Positions 1-8,224 of a stretch of 64,000 nt of DNA are shown in pieces (the first letter of the stretch is position 1; each line of letters starts with the position of its first letter). Made by a program: the position numbers and the translations under genes. The notes beneath the pieces are model-generated. The model was given only the letters and a program-made list of their open reading frames with translations. It was not told the DNA's origin and made no database searches. Source of the stretch: RBG-13-68-16 sp050018455 (GTDB lineage Bacteria; Acidobacteriota; Thermoanaerobaculia; Thermoanaerobaculales; Thermoanaerobaculaceae). The stretch spans positions 76,519 through 140,518 of the forward strand of contig JBEKAA010000003.1 of NCBI GenBank assembly GCA_050018455.1, given 5' to 3'.

Positions 1-180
1 GCGCAACTCGTCGCCGGATAGTTGGAAGCGCACCAGCAGCTGCTCCACGACCTCGTCGCTCTCGCGCAGGAGACCGAGGAGCACGTGCTCGGAGCCGATG
101 GCCTGGGCTCCCGCCCGGGCCGCCTCGTAGCGGGCGAAGAACAGTGTCCGCCTAGCCCTCTCGGTCAGGTTCTCGAGCAT
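1..180 (-). CDS. Clp N-domain protein (ClpA/ClpC-like), 5' part only
   Basis: Only the first 60 codons are in the window; the gene runs off the left edge. It starts at ATG 180 and reads MLENLTERARRTLFFARYEA, followed by IGSEHVLLGLLRE. This is the helical Clp N-terminal repeat that binds substrates or adaptors in ClpA/ClpC unfoldases. It overlaps the last 16 bp of lolD, so translational coupling is likely. Whether the protein continues into AAA+ modules (a true ClpC) or is a free-standing Clp-N protein cannot be seen here. The domain call is firm; the full product is not. Confidence 0.8.
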   Translation of the reverse strand, partial: MLENLTERARRTLFFARYEAARAGAQAIGSEHVLLGLLRESDEVVEQLLVRFQLSGDELR

Positions 181-857
181 GCCTCCTCGACAGTGGCCCC
201 GGTCAGCCGCAGTGTACGTCCACAGCGACCGGCCAGGGCCTCGTTGTGGGTCACAATAACACTCGTAAGGCGGCGGCTCAAATGCAGCTGCCGCAACATT
301 CCGAAGAGGTTCTCGGCGTTCGCGGCGTCGAGGTTCCCGGTCGGCTCGTCGGCCAGCAGGAGCTCCGGTTTGGCCACCAGCGCTCTGGCCACCGAGCCGC
401 GCTGCTGCTCGCCGCCCGAGAGCTCGTCGGGGAAGTGGCCCCGCCGCGGGCCGAGTCCTGCCTCCTCGATGAGCTCGGCCGCCGCCGCGAACGCGGTCGA
501 ACGGGCCTCCCCCGCGATCAGCAAAGGCATCGCCACGTTCTCCTCGAGAGTGAACTCGGGCAGCAGGGCGTGGAATTGGAACACGAACCCGATGCGGCGG
601 TTGCGCCAGCGCGCCCTCTCGTCGACCGTCAGGACGCCCACGTCGCTCCCGAACAGACGCAGCTCGCCAGAGTCCGGGCGGTCCAGGAGGCCGAGCAGGT
701 GCAGAAGGGTGCTCTTGCCGACGCCGGAGGGTCCGACAACGGCGAGCATCTCACCATGCGCGATCGCGAGGTCGAGGCCTCGCAGCACCTCGACGTGGCG
801 CTCGCCGACGCCGTACCCTTTTCGCAGACCGCGAGCGATGACGAGTTCGTCACTCAT
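165..857 (-). CDS. lolD: Lipoprotein-releasing ABC transporter ATPase LolD
   Basis: This 230-aa cytoplasmic ATPase belongs to the LolD/MacB-type family, which powers release of outer-membrane lipoproteins from the inner membrane with LolC/E. Visible motifs are Walker A GPSGVGKST, the Q-loop region IGFVFQFHALLPEFT, the signature LSGGEQQR, Walker B LLLADEPTGNLD and the switch histidine in VIVTHN. The length is normal for the family. The ATG at 857 lies in the second copy of an 18-bp junction sequence that also ends the upstream permease gene. The permease lies directly upstream on the same strand, and the Clp N-domain gene overlaps the 3' end. MacB-type or FtsE-like alternatives are less likely given the permease partner. 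Confidence 0.9.
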   Translation of the reverse strand: MSDELVIARGLRKGYGVGERHVEVLRGLDLAIAHGEMLAVVGPSGVGKSTLLHLLGLLDRPDSGELRLFGSDVGVLTVDERARWRNRRIGFVFQFHALLPEFTLEENVAMPLLIAGEARSTAFAAAAELIEEAGLGPRRGHFPDELSGGEQQRGSVARALVAKPELLLADEPTGNLDAANAENLFGMLRQLHLSRRLTSVIVTHNEALAGRCGRTLRLTGATVEEACSRT

Positions 858-994
858 ACCGCAACCCGCTATCCGGTCGGGGGGTCCCGCCCCGCCGTCG
901 GCGGGGCTCTAGACCCCCCGGACCCCCCGCTCGTCCCGCCGGAGGCGGGACTCGCCCGGTCCACGCGCCACGCCCCTCACTCATACCGCAACCC
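850..994. repeat. Hairpin-rich insert flanked by 18-bp direct repeats at the lolC/lolD junction
   Basis: The 18-mer tcactcataccgcaaccc occurs at 850-867 and again at 977-994. On the minus strand it encodes both the last codons and stop of the permease (GLRYE-stop) and the ATG of lolD. An ancestral ATGA-type stop/start overlap seems to have been duplicated on either side of a 109-bp insert. The insert (868-976) contains nested inverted repeats: arms 878-887/920-929, a stem 890-897/899-906, and a second stem 933-940/944-951. There is no ORF in it. It could be a small palindromic mobile element or a tandem duplication that captured foreign sequence. Confidence 0.75.
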
Positions 995-2119
995 TTCCAG
1001 GACGTCCCGTCGGGAGGCGGCGCGCGCAGGGGCGAGCGAGGCGAGGAGAGCCGCGACCAATGAGACCGTGAGCACTACGGTGACCGAGGCGAGGGTGACG
1101 CGGAACGGGACGTGCGAAACGATGAAGACACCGCGCGGGAGGGGCAACGCGCGTGTTCTGTCCAGGACCTCGGCGGCGACGACGCCGAAAACAGTGCCCA
1201 GGACTCCTCCGAGAGCTCCGACACCGACGCCGAGCAGCAAGAAGAGGCGGCGCACCCGGGCCGGCGTCACACCGAGCGCCGTGAGCAGCGCCACATCGGC
1301 ACGCTTCTCGGCGGCAAGCAGCGCAAGGTTGCACAGCAGGTTGAGCGCCGCCACCGCCATCACGAGCGCGACGCCGAAACCGATCATGACGCGTTCGAGC
1401 GCGAGCGCGGCCAGCAGTGGGCGGTTCAACACGCCGAACGACACCACTTCGACCCCCTCCGGGACTTCGCCTTGCACAACCGATGCCACTCGCCAGGCCT
1501 CGCGGGGGTCCCTCGCCCGCAGCGCGACCGTCCGTGGAGCGCCGAGGTCGAGCAACGCGGCTCCCACGCCGACCGGGACGAAGATCACGGCGCGATCGTC
1601 CCCCGGTTGCACGGCGCTGACTGTCCCAACGACCACCCGACGCCGCGTCGGCATCGGTCCCAGCGGCGTCAGCACCAGCCGCGGGCTCGCGATCGTGACC
1701 TCCGAACCGGCACCCACGCCCAACCGCGCCGCCAGAACCCTGTTGACCTCCACGCGGGACAGGGTGTCCACCGCCTCAAGCTCGGCGGGAATCGCTCCGT
1801 CCGGGCCGAGGCACCACACCGCGCCGCCGGTCGACGCTCGCACCTCGAGCTCCGGGTGGCGCCGCCGAAGCCTCGACAGCCAGTCCCCGTCGGGCAAGGT
1901 GCGGCCCACGCGCGGTCGCAGTTCTGCGTGCGTGCCGGCCTCGGCGAGCTGGGTCCGAATCGTGGCCTGAAACCCTTCGAGGAGCGCCAGCGTCACCACC
2001 AGCGCCGCCGCTCCGAGCGCCATCGCACCGAACGAGATCGCGCTCACCGCCGCTACGTGCGTCCTGCGGCGCAGGCCGATGAGGTACCGCCCCGCGAGGA
2101 AACCCAGCACGTTGCTCAC
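977..2119 (-). CDS. lolC: Lipoprotein-releasing ABC transporter permease (LolC/LolE family)
   Basis: This is a 380-aa inner-membrane permease that would pair with LolD to extract lipoproteins for transfer to the outer membrane. The N-terminus FLAGRYLIGLRRRTH followed by a long hydrophobic helix is typical of LolC/E. A large periplasmic domain follows, then three C-terminal membrane segments (NLLCNLALLAAEKRADVALL marks the first cytoplasmic loop, as in FtsX-type permeases). It starts at GTG 2119. It is slightly shorter than E. coli LolC/E (about 400-415 aa). Only one permease gene is present, suggesting a homodimeric LolF-like arrangement, although a second subunit could lie outside the window. 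Confidence 0.85.
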   Translation of the reverse strand: MSNVLGFLAGRYLIGLRRRTHVAAVSAISFGAMALGAAALVVTLALLEGFQATIRTQLAEAGTHAELRPRVGRTLPDGDWLSRLRRRHPELEVRASTGGAVWCLGPDGAIPAELEAVDTLSRVEVNRVLAARLGVGAGSEVTIASPRLVLTPLGPMPTRRRVVVGTVSAVQPGDDRAVIFVPVGVGAALLDLGAPRTVALRARDPREAWRVASVVQGEVPEGVEVVSFGVLNRPLLAALALERVMIGFGVALVMAVAALNLLCNLALLAAEKRADVALLTALGVTPARVRRLFLLLGVGVGALGGVLGTVFGVVAAEVLDRTRALPLPRGVFIVSHVPFRVTLASVTVVLTVSLVAALLASLAPARAASRRDVLEGLRYE

Positions 2120-2124
2120 GCCGC

Positions 2125-2258
2125 GCCCCCACCCACCCAGTCCACAGTTGACAGTCGACAGTTGACAGTGAAGACGCTCGGTTCGGACCCCCGATGGCGA
2201 CCCGGCCTCGAGCGCGGGCCCGGACTGTGAACTGTCAACTGTGAACTGTGAACTGCGG
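2125..2258. repeat. Inverted tandem-heptamer element, family A copy 1
   Basis: The left arm (2143-2169) is a run of the heptamer ACAGTYS (ACAGTTG, ACAGTCG, ACAGTTG). The right arm (about 2223-2255) is the same unit in inverted orientation (actgtga/actgtca). The arms are separated by about 53 bp of unrelated sequence. A C-rich tract, cccccacccaccc, lies next to the left arm. The element sits between lysS and the lolC start, inside the operon, so it would be transcribed as a long imperfect hairpin. The same unit recurs at 8871, 13085 and, as an ACAGCTS variant, 21444. Confidence 0.85.
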
Positions 2259-2261
2259 TCA

Positions 2262-3728
2262 TCATCCCTCTCTGGGACGGAGCAGAGGGAACAGGATCAC
2301 GTCGCGGATGGAGTGCGAGTCGGTGAGCACCATGACGAGACGGTCGATCCCGATCCCCTCTCCGGCCGTCGGCGGCATTCCATGTTCGAGCGCCAGGACG
2401 TAGTCCTCGTCCACCACACCACCGCCGAGGCGCGCCTGCTCCTCGAACCGCCGACGCTGGTCGTCGGGGTCGTTGAGCTCGGTGAAGGCGTTGGCGAGCT
2501 CCATTCCGGCGACGTACAGCTCGAAGCGCTCGGTCAGGTCGGGCTCGCTGAGCTTGCGCTTCGCGAGCGGCGAGATGTCGGCGGGAAAATCGGTCACGAA
2601 CGTCGGATCCTGGAAAGAGGCCTCCGCCGTCGCCTCGAACAGCTCCGCCAGCAGCTTGCCGGACGAGAGCCGGTGCACGTCCGCGATCTCGTACCGACAG
2701 GCGGCCGCCTCGAGACGGGACCGCTCGCCGAGGTCTTCCGGGCCGAGGTCGGAGTGGGCCATCACCGCATCGCGCATCGACACCCTCGCCCACGGCCGTG
2801 CGAGCGAGATCGTGCGCTCCCCCCACGGCAACACGGTGCTGCCCGCCACGGTCTTCGCGATGCCGCAGAGCATCTCCTCAGTGATGGCCATCAGGTCTTC
2901 GTAGCTGGCATAGGCCCAGTAGAACTCCAGCATGGTGAACTCGGGGTTGTGCTGGGTGGAGATCCCCTCGTTCCGGAAATTGCGGTTGATCTCGTAGACG
3001 CGCTCGAACCCGCCCACTACCAATCTCTTCAGATACAGCTCGGGGGCGATCCGCAGGTAGAGGTCCATGTCGAGCGTGTTGTGGTGCGTGACGAACGGCC
3101 GGGCGCTGGCGCCGCCGGGGATCGGCTGCATCATCGGGGTTTCGACCTCGGTGAAACCTCGGCCGTCGAGAAAGGAGCGGATCGCCCTCACGATCGCGGC
3201 CCGAGCCTGGAACACCCTGCGCGACACGGGGTTCGTCGCGAGGTCGAGGTACCGCTGACGCGCACGCAACTCCCGGTCGGTGAGGCCGTGCCACTTCTCC
3301 GGCCAAGGCTGCAGGCCCTTGGAGAGCACGGTCACGCTCTCCGCCCGCACCGTGAGCTCGCCTGTCCTGGTGCGGAAGAGCACGCCCTCGGCCCCCCAGA
3401 AATCGCCGAGGTCGAGCGTCTCGAGGAGCCCAAATGCCTCCGCCCCGACCACGTCTTGCTTCACGTAGACCTGGATGCGGCCGTCGCCGTCGGAGAGATC
3501 GAGAAACGCCGCCTTGCCGTGGGTGCGGATCGCCGTGACGCGGCCGCCGACCCGAGTCCGGGCCAGGCGAACCTCGAGGGCCGCCGCATCGAGGCCGGCA
3601 TAGCGCGCGACGATCTCGCTGACCCTGCCGTCCACGGGGAAGCGCGGGGGGTACGGGTCCAGCCCCCGGCGCCGAAGCTCGTCGAGCTTGCCCCGGCGGT
3701 GCGCTCGCAACGTTTCCAACGGTTCCAC
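2262..3728 (-). CDS. lysS: Lysyl-tRNA synthetase, class II
   Basis: The 488-aa product charges tRNA-Lys with lysine. An OB-fold anticodon-binding domain comes first (GGRVTAIRTHGKAAFLDLSD), then the class II catalytic core with motif 2 (FERVYEINRNFRNEG, NPEFTMLEFY) and motif 3 (GEGIGIDRLVMVLT). I chose GTG 3728 because GGAGGTG lies just upstream and it begins the normal LysS N-terminus (EPLETLRAHRRGKLDEL); the frame stays open upstream to about 3896 but that extension lacks family similarity. It is first in a minus-strand operon with lolC and lolD, an arrangement seen in several Gram-negative phyla. Confidence 0.95.
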   Translation of the reverse strand: MEPLETLRAHRRGKLDELRRRGLDPYPPRFPVDGRVSEIVARYAGLDAAALEVRLARTRVGGRVTAIRTHGKAAFLDLSDGDGRIQVYVKQDVVGAEAFGLLETLDLGDFWGAEGVLFRTRTGELTVRAESVTVLSKGLQPWPEKWHGLTDRELRARQRYLDLATNPVSRRVFQARAAIVRAIRSFLDGRGFTEVETPMMQPIPGGASARPFVTHHNTLDMDLYLRIAPELYLKRLVVGGFERVYEINRNFRNEGISTQHNPEFTMLEFYWAYASYEDLMAITEEMLCGIAKTVAGSTVLPWGERTISLARPWARVSMRDAVMAHSDLGPEDLGERSRLEAAACRYEIADVHRLSSGKLLAELFEATAEASFQDPTFVTDFPADISPLAKRKLSEPDLTERFELYVAGMELANAFTELNDPDDQRRRFEEQARLGGGVVDEDYVLALEHGMPPTAGEGIGIDRLVMVLTDSHSIRDVILFPLLRPREG

Positions 3729-3868
3729 GGCACCTCCGCGTGCCTTCTTCCGGCTCGCCAAAGCGGCGCATTCTAGCACGTGACGGCCAACCCGGACGAA
3801 GCGCAAATCCCGTCGCATCAATCGGTCACGGCGTTTCGGCCCAGGCGAAGCGGGTGTATCGCCGCCGC

Positions 3869-3896
3869 TTGACCGCCGACAGCCCGGTGCTACCAT
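3869..3896 (+). promoter_or_regulatory. Putative sigma-70-type promoter for the VKOR operon
   Basis: TTGACC (3869-3874), a 16-bp spacer and TACCAT (3891-3896) lie about 60 bp before the GTG start at 3955. The match is fair and the position fits the first gene of the plus-strand operon. Confidence 0.4.
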
Positions 3897-3954
3897 CCGG
3901 TCAGGTGACGTGCGTTCCGCTCTTCACGCTGACATCCGCCGGAGGGTCGAAACC

Positions 3955-5163
3955 GTGAACAAATCGCGTCCGGGCGCCGTCGTCGCGCTGGCCGTTTTCG
4001 CTCTCGCCGGCGTCGTCTTTTCCGGGGTCTCGACCGCGGACTTCATCGCCTTCCTCGACAGGCAGGTCCATTCGGTCACGTGCTCGTTCGTGCCCGGTCT
4101 CGGCGCGGCGGACACCACGGGCGCGTCGGGCTGCCACGCGGTGCTGATGAGCCCGTACTCAGCCGTGCTGCGGACCTGGACATGGGGCGGCGTCCCGATC
4201 TCGCTCGCGGCCCTGGCCGTATTCGCCTTCATCCTGTTCCGGGCGGGCGATCTCCTGCTCCGACACCGGACCGAGGATTCGCAGGAGACCAGCTTCATGA
4301 TCGCGGCCACCCTGCTTCCCGTCCTGACCTCGATCCTCTACTTCCTGATCGCGGTGTTGCGGGTCGGGTCGGTGTGCAAGCTGTGCGTCGGCATCTACGC
4401 CGCTTCGCTCGGGGCCCTCGTGTGCGCAATCCTGGCGCATCGAAGGGCGACTCGCGACCCGGAGGCGCAACCAACCACGTTGGGCAGGCACGCAACTGCG
4501 TTTCTCGAAGGCGTCGTCTTCGTCGCAGTGCCGGTGCTGCTCTACCTGGCGCTCAAGCCAGCGTACGCCGACACCTTCGCCAAGTGCGGCGAGTTGCTCC
4601 ACCCGGAGGACCGGTACAACGTACGCGTCAAGCTCACGTCCCCGGCCGGCGGGGTGCCGGCCGTCGAGGTGCTCGACCCGTTGTGCCCGGCGTGCAAGGG
4701 GTTCTCGGAACGGCTGGCGGTCAGCGGGCTCTCCGAACGGCTCGAGCGCGAGCTGGTCCTGTTTCCGCTCGACAAGGAGTGCAACTGGATGGTCAACGAG
4801 TCGCTTCACCCGGGAGCGTGCGCCGTCAGCGAGGCCATCCTCTGCGGAGGCGTCAAGGCGCGCGAGGTGCTCGAGTGGGCGCTCGCGAACCAGAGCGAGC
4901 TGCGCGATCTCGGCAACGACACGAACCGGCTCTACGCCCGGATCCGGCAGCAGTTCCCCGAGCTCGGCGACTGTCTCGGCAAGCCGGCCGTGAAGGCCAG
5001 ACTGAACCGGTCGCTGCGGTGGGCGGTGGCGAACTCGCTGCCGGTCCAGACCCCGCAGCTATTCGTTCGCGGGCAGAAGGTGTGCGAGGAGGACACGGAT
5101 CTCGGGCTCGATTTCGTCCTCGCGCGCCTGCTCAGGGCGCCGCAGCCCGCCGGACGAAGGTGA
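3955..5163 (+). CDS. VKOR-thioredoxin-like fusion protein (disulfide bond formation)
   Basis: This 402-aa membrane protein likely generates disulfides in the periplasm, replacing DsbB/DsbA. The N-terminal vitamin K epoxide reductase domain (about residues 1-165) has four or five membrane helices, loop cysteines at C43 and C60, and the quinone-side CKLC motif (C141/C144). After another membrane segment (about 184-202), a DsbA/thioredoxin-like domain carries VLDPLCPACKGF (C244/C247). VKOR would pass electrons from the Trx-like domain to quinone. GTG 3955 was chosen because GGAGGG lies 8 bp upstream and a hydrophobic helix follows directly. It is first in an operon with an OmpA-like protein rich in cysteine and a TlpA-like lipoprotein. 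Confidence 0.88.
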   Translation: MNKSRPGAVVALAVFALAGVVFSGVSTADFIAFLDRQVHSVTCSFVPGLGAADTTGASGCHAVLMSPYSAVLRTWTWGGVPISLAALAVFAFILFRAGDLLLRHRTEDSQETSFMIAATLLPVLTSILYFLIAVLRVGSVCKLCVGIYAASLGALVCAILAHRRATRDPEAQPTTLGRHATAFLEGVVFVAVPVLLYLALKPAYADTFAKCGELLHPEDRYNVRVKLTSPAGGVPAVEVLDPLCPACKGFSERLAVSGLSERLERELVLFPLDKECNWMVNESLHPGACAVSEAILCGGVKAREVLEWALANQSELRDLGNDTNRLYARIRQQFPELGDCLGKPAVKARLNRSLRWAVANSLPVQTPQLFVRGQKVCEEDTDLGLDFVLARLLRAPQPAGRR

Positions 5164-5172
5164 GGTGAGGGC

Positions 5173-5868
5173 ATGACGACGAACCGGACCCACCTCGCGT
5201 TCTTTCTCGTGGTGCTGGCGCTGCTTTCGGGGACGGTGGCCGTCTGGGTTCACTCCGCGTCCTCCCGGCTCGCCGAGATCCAATCGGCAGGCAAGGGGCC
5301 CGGCGCTGCGGTCGCGACCGCGGCGGACGAGGGGTACTGCACCGGCGCCCTGAAACAGATTCTGCGCCGCGTCCTGACCTCGTGCGGGCTCATCAAGGGC
5401 GGCTCGCAGCGTGGCTGTCAGCCGATGCAGGCGCGCAGCGTCGCGGCGATGTCGGGCGACGACTTCAACGCTCTGTTCGTCCCCCTCTCGGACCGCGCGG
5501 CCATCATCCAGTTCGACCAGGACAGCGCCGACCTCGACGGCGAGGCGCTGGCGCTCCTCGACAAGACGTTCGCGGCCCAGCGCGGCGCCTCATATTTCCT
5601 GGTGGTGTCGCGCGCCTCCCCCGAAGGCGCAATCGGGTACAACCGCGAGCTTTCGCGCAAGCGGGCTCAGGCGGTGCTCGATCACATCCGATCGAGGTTC
5701 TCCGACCCTGACCTCGACCAGGAGGTGGGTCTGCTCTGGCTCGGCGCCGAGTTCGCCCAGCTCGACAAGGACTTCTGCCAGTGGCACCGGTCGCGCCCCA
5801 ACGAGGCCTGCACGACGGCCCACCTGAACCGGTCGGCGTTCATCGCGTGGATCGACTGCCGCCTGTGA
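5173..5868 (+). CDS. OmpA-like domain protein with six cysteines
   Basis: The 231-aa product has an N-terminal signal anchor (about residues 8-30) and a C-terminal OmpA/MotB-like peptidoglycan-binding domain: IIQFDQDSADLDGEALALLD, then NRELSRKRAQAVLDHI. Six cysteines are present (56, 71, 82, 202, 213, 229), three before and three after the OmpA core. This is unusual for the family and suggests structural disulfides made by the adjacent VKOR fusion (inference). The gene starts 9 bp after the VKOR gene and its TGA overlaps the GTG of the next gene, so it lies mid-operon. Confidence 0.78.
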   Translation: MTTNRTHLAFFLVVLALLSGTVAVWVHSASSRLAEIQSAGKGPGAAVATAADEGYCTGALKQILRRVLTSCGLIKGGSQRGCQPMQARSVAAMSGDDFNALFVPLSDRAAIIQFDQDSADLDGEALALLDKTFAAQRGASYFLVVSRASPEGAIGYNRELSRKRAQAVLDHIRSRFSDPDLDQEVGLLWLGAEFAQLDKDFCQWHRSRPNEACTTAHLNRSAFIAWIDCRL

Positions 5869-6467
5869 GGCGAGGCCTCTTCGCCGTCGCAGCGCTGGCT
5901 GCGCTCGCCGTCGCATGCGGCGGCGGGGAGAAGCCTCGGCTCTCCCGAACCGAAAGCGTCGCGGCGAGCAGCCAGGCGCCCGACCCGCACCGGTGGTGCG
6001 ATGCCTTCTACACCGGCGCCGATGCGCCGCGCCTCGCCATGCCGGCGGTGCGGTCGGCGCGTCCCGGCACGACAGTGCCCCTCCTACCCGCCGACCACTG
6101 GGTGTGGGTCAACGTGTGGGCGACCTGGTGCGAACCCTGCCGGCGCGAGATGCCGCTGCTGCTGGCCTGGCAGAAGCAACTCGCCAGGGACGGCGAGGCT
6201 GTGGACCTCTGGTTTCTCTCGGTCGACGATCGGGAGGCGGACCTCACGCGCTTCCTGAGCGAGAACCCCGAGGTTGCGCCCGGAACCTCGCTGCGGCTGG
6301 CCTCGCCAGCGGGTCTCGACCGGTGGCTCGCGGGGTTCCCCGGCGCGCCGACCGAATCGGTCCCGCTCCAGGTCATCGCAGCGCCGGGCGGCGCAGTGCG
6401 CTGCATCCGCGCCGGTTCGCTGCGCGATGCCGACTACCCGATCGTCAGGACCCTGATCCGGCGCTGA
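5865..6467 (+). CDS. TlpA-like thioredoxin-fold lipoprotein
   Basis: This 200-aa product begins at GTG 5865 in a GTGA overlap with the OmpA-like gene. The N-terminus MRRGLFAVAALAALAVACGG is a lipoprotein signal with lipobox-like AVAC. A thioredoxin-like domain follows, with VWVNVWATWCEPCRREMPLL holding the catalytic WCEPC. TlpA/ResA-type proteins act as periplasmic thiol reductants or oxidants; here the neighbouring VKOR suggests disulfide shuffling in the envelope. The direction of electron flow cannot be told from sequence. Confidence 0.85.
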   Translation: MRRGLFAVAALAALAVACGGGEKPRLSRTESVAASSQAPDPHRWCDAFYTGADAPRLAMPAVRSARPGTTVPLLPADHWVWVNVWATWCEPCRREMPLLLAWQKQLARDGEAVDLWFLSVDDREADLTRFLSENPEVAPGTSLRLASPAGLDRWLAGFPGAPTESVPLQVIAAPGGAVRCIRAGSLRDADYPIVRTLIRR

Positions 6468-6681
6468 GAAGCCCGACCTCCGTTGCGGCCGCCGGGACTC
6501 CTCCGAGCCCACACTTTCCGCGCTTCGGCGCGCCAGAAGCGACAGGCCGAGCGACCCCGATCACGGCGTCCTGGCGGCATTGCCGCAGTGAGCATCCGAA
6601 TGCGAGGCGCGGTGCCGCTGCCGAGAATTCCCAGCGCCGGGCCGCTTCCCGAGATCTCCCTCTGGAGTATCCTTGCCAGCT

Positions 6682-7524
6682 ATGGAGATATTCACGCCCC
6701 GCCTGCTGGAAGACGCCGCCCGCGCCTTCGCGGACCGCGTCCCGACCGGAAAGCTCCTCGGGGCCCTCGTCGCGGGCTCCGGGATCTCGCTCGCGGCCCC
6801 GGGCTGGGAGAAGGGTCCGGAAATCCCGTTCACCGAGGTCTTCCAGTTCCCGGTCTTCGAGCTGCCGGGCCACACGCCCACCGTTACCGTGTGGCGGCGG
6901 GGCGCCGCGGGCCTGCTGGTCTTCAACGGCCGCTTCCATCTTTACCAGGGGTACAGCGCCGCCCAGGTTGCCGCGATACCTCGGCTGGCCGGCCTCCTCG
7001 GGTCTCCGGTGTACGTCGCGACCAATGCCAGCGGTTCGATGGACCGTGCCGCACCCCCCGGCAGCCTGGTCGTGATCCGGGACCATCTCAACTTCCAGGG
7101 GACCAGCCCGCTGACGGGCGAGTGGATCCGATGGCGCGCGCCGATGTTCCCCGACCTCACCGACGCCTACGACCCCCATCTGCGGTCCGTCGCGGTGCGT
7201 TGCGCGCGCGAGGCCGGATTCACGGTGAACGAGGGGGTGTACGTAGCCACCCTGGGGGCGAACTACGAGACACCGGCCGAGGTCGAGGCGTACCGCAGGA
7301 TGGGAGGCACCGTCGTCGGCATGTCGACCGTGCAGGAGGTCATCGCCGCTCGCCACCTCGGTATGCGGGTCCTCGTGCTCGCGCTGGCTACAAACATGGC
7401 AGCAGGAATCGGGGGGCGTCCGCTCACGCACGAGGAGGTCCTCGAGGCCGGCGAGGCGGCTCAGGTGCGGCTGCAGACACTCCTGGGGGGCCTGGTCGCC
7501 GAGCTCTCCTTGGGAGGGGCGTGA
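6682..7524 (+). CDS. Purine nucleoside phosphorylase (trimeric class)
   Basis: The 280-aa enzyme would convert purine nucleosides and phosphate to free base and ribose-1-phosphate in purine salvage. Family features include LVAGSGIS near residue 30, the base/phosphate-binding stretches VFNGRFHLYQGY, SPVYVATNASG, GVYVATLGANYETPAEV and the late VVGMSTVQEVIAARH with ATNMAAG. ATG 6682 is taken as start; a TTG three codons upstream is possible. The TGA overlaps the GTG of the next gene. Methylthioadenosine phosphorylase is the main alternative, but GMSTVQEV and ATNMAAG favour PNP. Confidence 0.88.
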   Translation: MEIFTPRLLEDAARAFADRVPTGKLLGALVAGSGISLAAPGWEKGPEIPFTEVFQFPVFELPGHTPTVTVWRRGAAGLLVFNGRFHLYQGYSAAQVAAIPRLAGLLGSPVYVATNASGSMDRAAPPGSLVVIRDHLNFQGTSPLTGEWIRWRAPMFPDLTDAYDPHLRSVAVRCAREAGFTVNEGVYVATLGANYETPAEVEAYRRMGGTVVGMSTVQEVIAARHLGMRVLVLALATNMAAGIGGRPLTHEEVLEAGEAAQVRLQTLLGGLVAELSLGGA

Positions 7525-8159
7525 GGGTCGTCTCGCTGGAGTTGGGGCCGTTCGCGGCGCGGTGCGTTCTTCTCGCGTGCGAGCCCACGGGGTTCGCGGC
7601 CGTGGTCGATCCCGGGTTCGAGCCCGAGGCGGTGATCGAGGCGGTCCGCCACGAGAAGTTTCGGCCCGTTGCCATTGTGCTCACCCATGCTCACCTGGAC
7701 CACGCCTGGGGGGTCGCGGCGCTCAAGGCGGCGTTCCCGGCAGCCCCGCTCATGATGCACGCGGATGATCTTCCCCTCTACGAGAACTTGCCGGGCCAGG
7801 CAACCGCTTTCGGGTTCCCGGCTCCGGAGGTGGCCCCCGCGGAGCACCTGCTGCTCGACGGCGAGACGCTTCCGATCGGGGAAGAGAGCCTGCTCGTTCG
7901 ACACTGCCCCGGCCACTCGCCCGGCCATGTCGTCCTCGTCCGCGAGCATCCGGCGGAGCCTCTGGCCGTGGTCGGCGACGTGTTGTTCGCCGGCTCCGTG
8001 GGTCGCACCGACCTGTGGGGCGGCTCGTTCGAACAGCTCGAACGCTCGATTCGCCACGTGCTGTACGTCCTTCCCGATGCCACCCGCGTCGTCCCGGGGC
8101 ACGGGCCCGAGACCACGATCGGCGCCGAGAAGGCCACCAATCCGTTCGTCCCCGGCTGA
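7521..8159 (+). CDS. Metallo-beta-lactamase-fold hydrolase (glyoxalase II-like)
   Basis: The 212-aa protein has the MBL metal-binding motif THAHLDH, then the downstream ligands HCPGHSPGH, GDVLFAGSVGRTDL and the C-terminal VVPGHGP. The set matches small hydroxyacylglutathione hydrolase-like enzymes (GloB2/YcbL type), which hydrolyse thioesters. It starts at GTG 7521, overlapping the PNP stop as GTGA. The substrate is unknown; linkage to PNP is probably only transcriptional. Confidence 0.85.
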   Translation: MRVVSLELGPFAARCVLLACEPTGFAAVVDPGFEPEAVIEAVRHEKFRPVAIVLTHAHLDHAWGVAALKAAFPAAPLMMHADDLPLYENLPGQATAFGFPAPEVAPAEHLLLDGETLPIGEESLLVRHCPGHSPGHVVLVREHPAEPLAVVGDVLFAGSVGRTDLWGGSFEQLERSIRHVLYVLPDATRVVPGHGPETTIGAEKATNPFVPG

Positions 8160-8224
8160 GACCCGGCACCGGGCGAGAACCCCCGCTCGGCGAACCGCGT
8201 TTAAGGGATTGGAGGAACACGCCG

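Noticed and set aside
246..1970. Long plus-strand open frame opposite lolD and lolC
   Set aside because: It is an antisense shadow: its composition is Arg/Ala/Thr-rich without domains, while the opposite strand encodes clear Lol proteins.
2143..2169. Heptamer arrays read as CRISPR-like repeats
   Set aside because: The unit is 7 bp with no spacers between units, arms are inverted, and no cas gene is present.
2262..3896. Longer lysS start at 3896
   Set aside because: The extra 56 residues have no LysS similarity, and GTG 3728 has a strong ribosome site.
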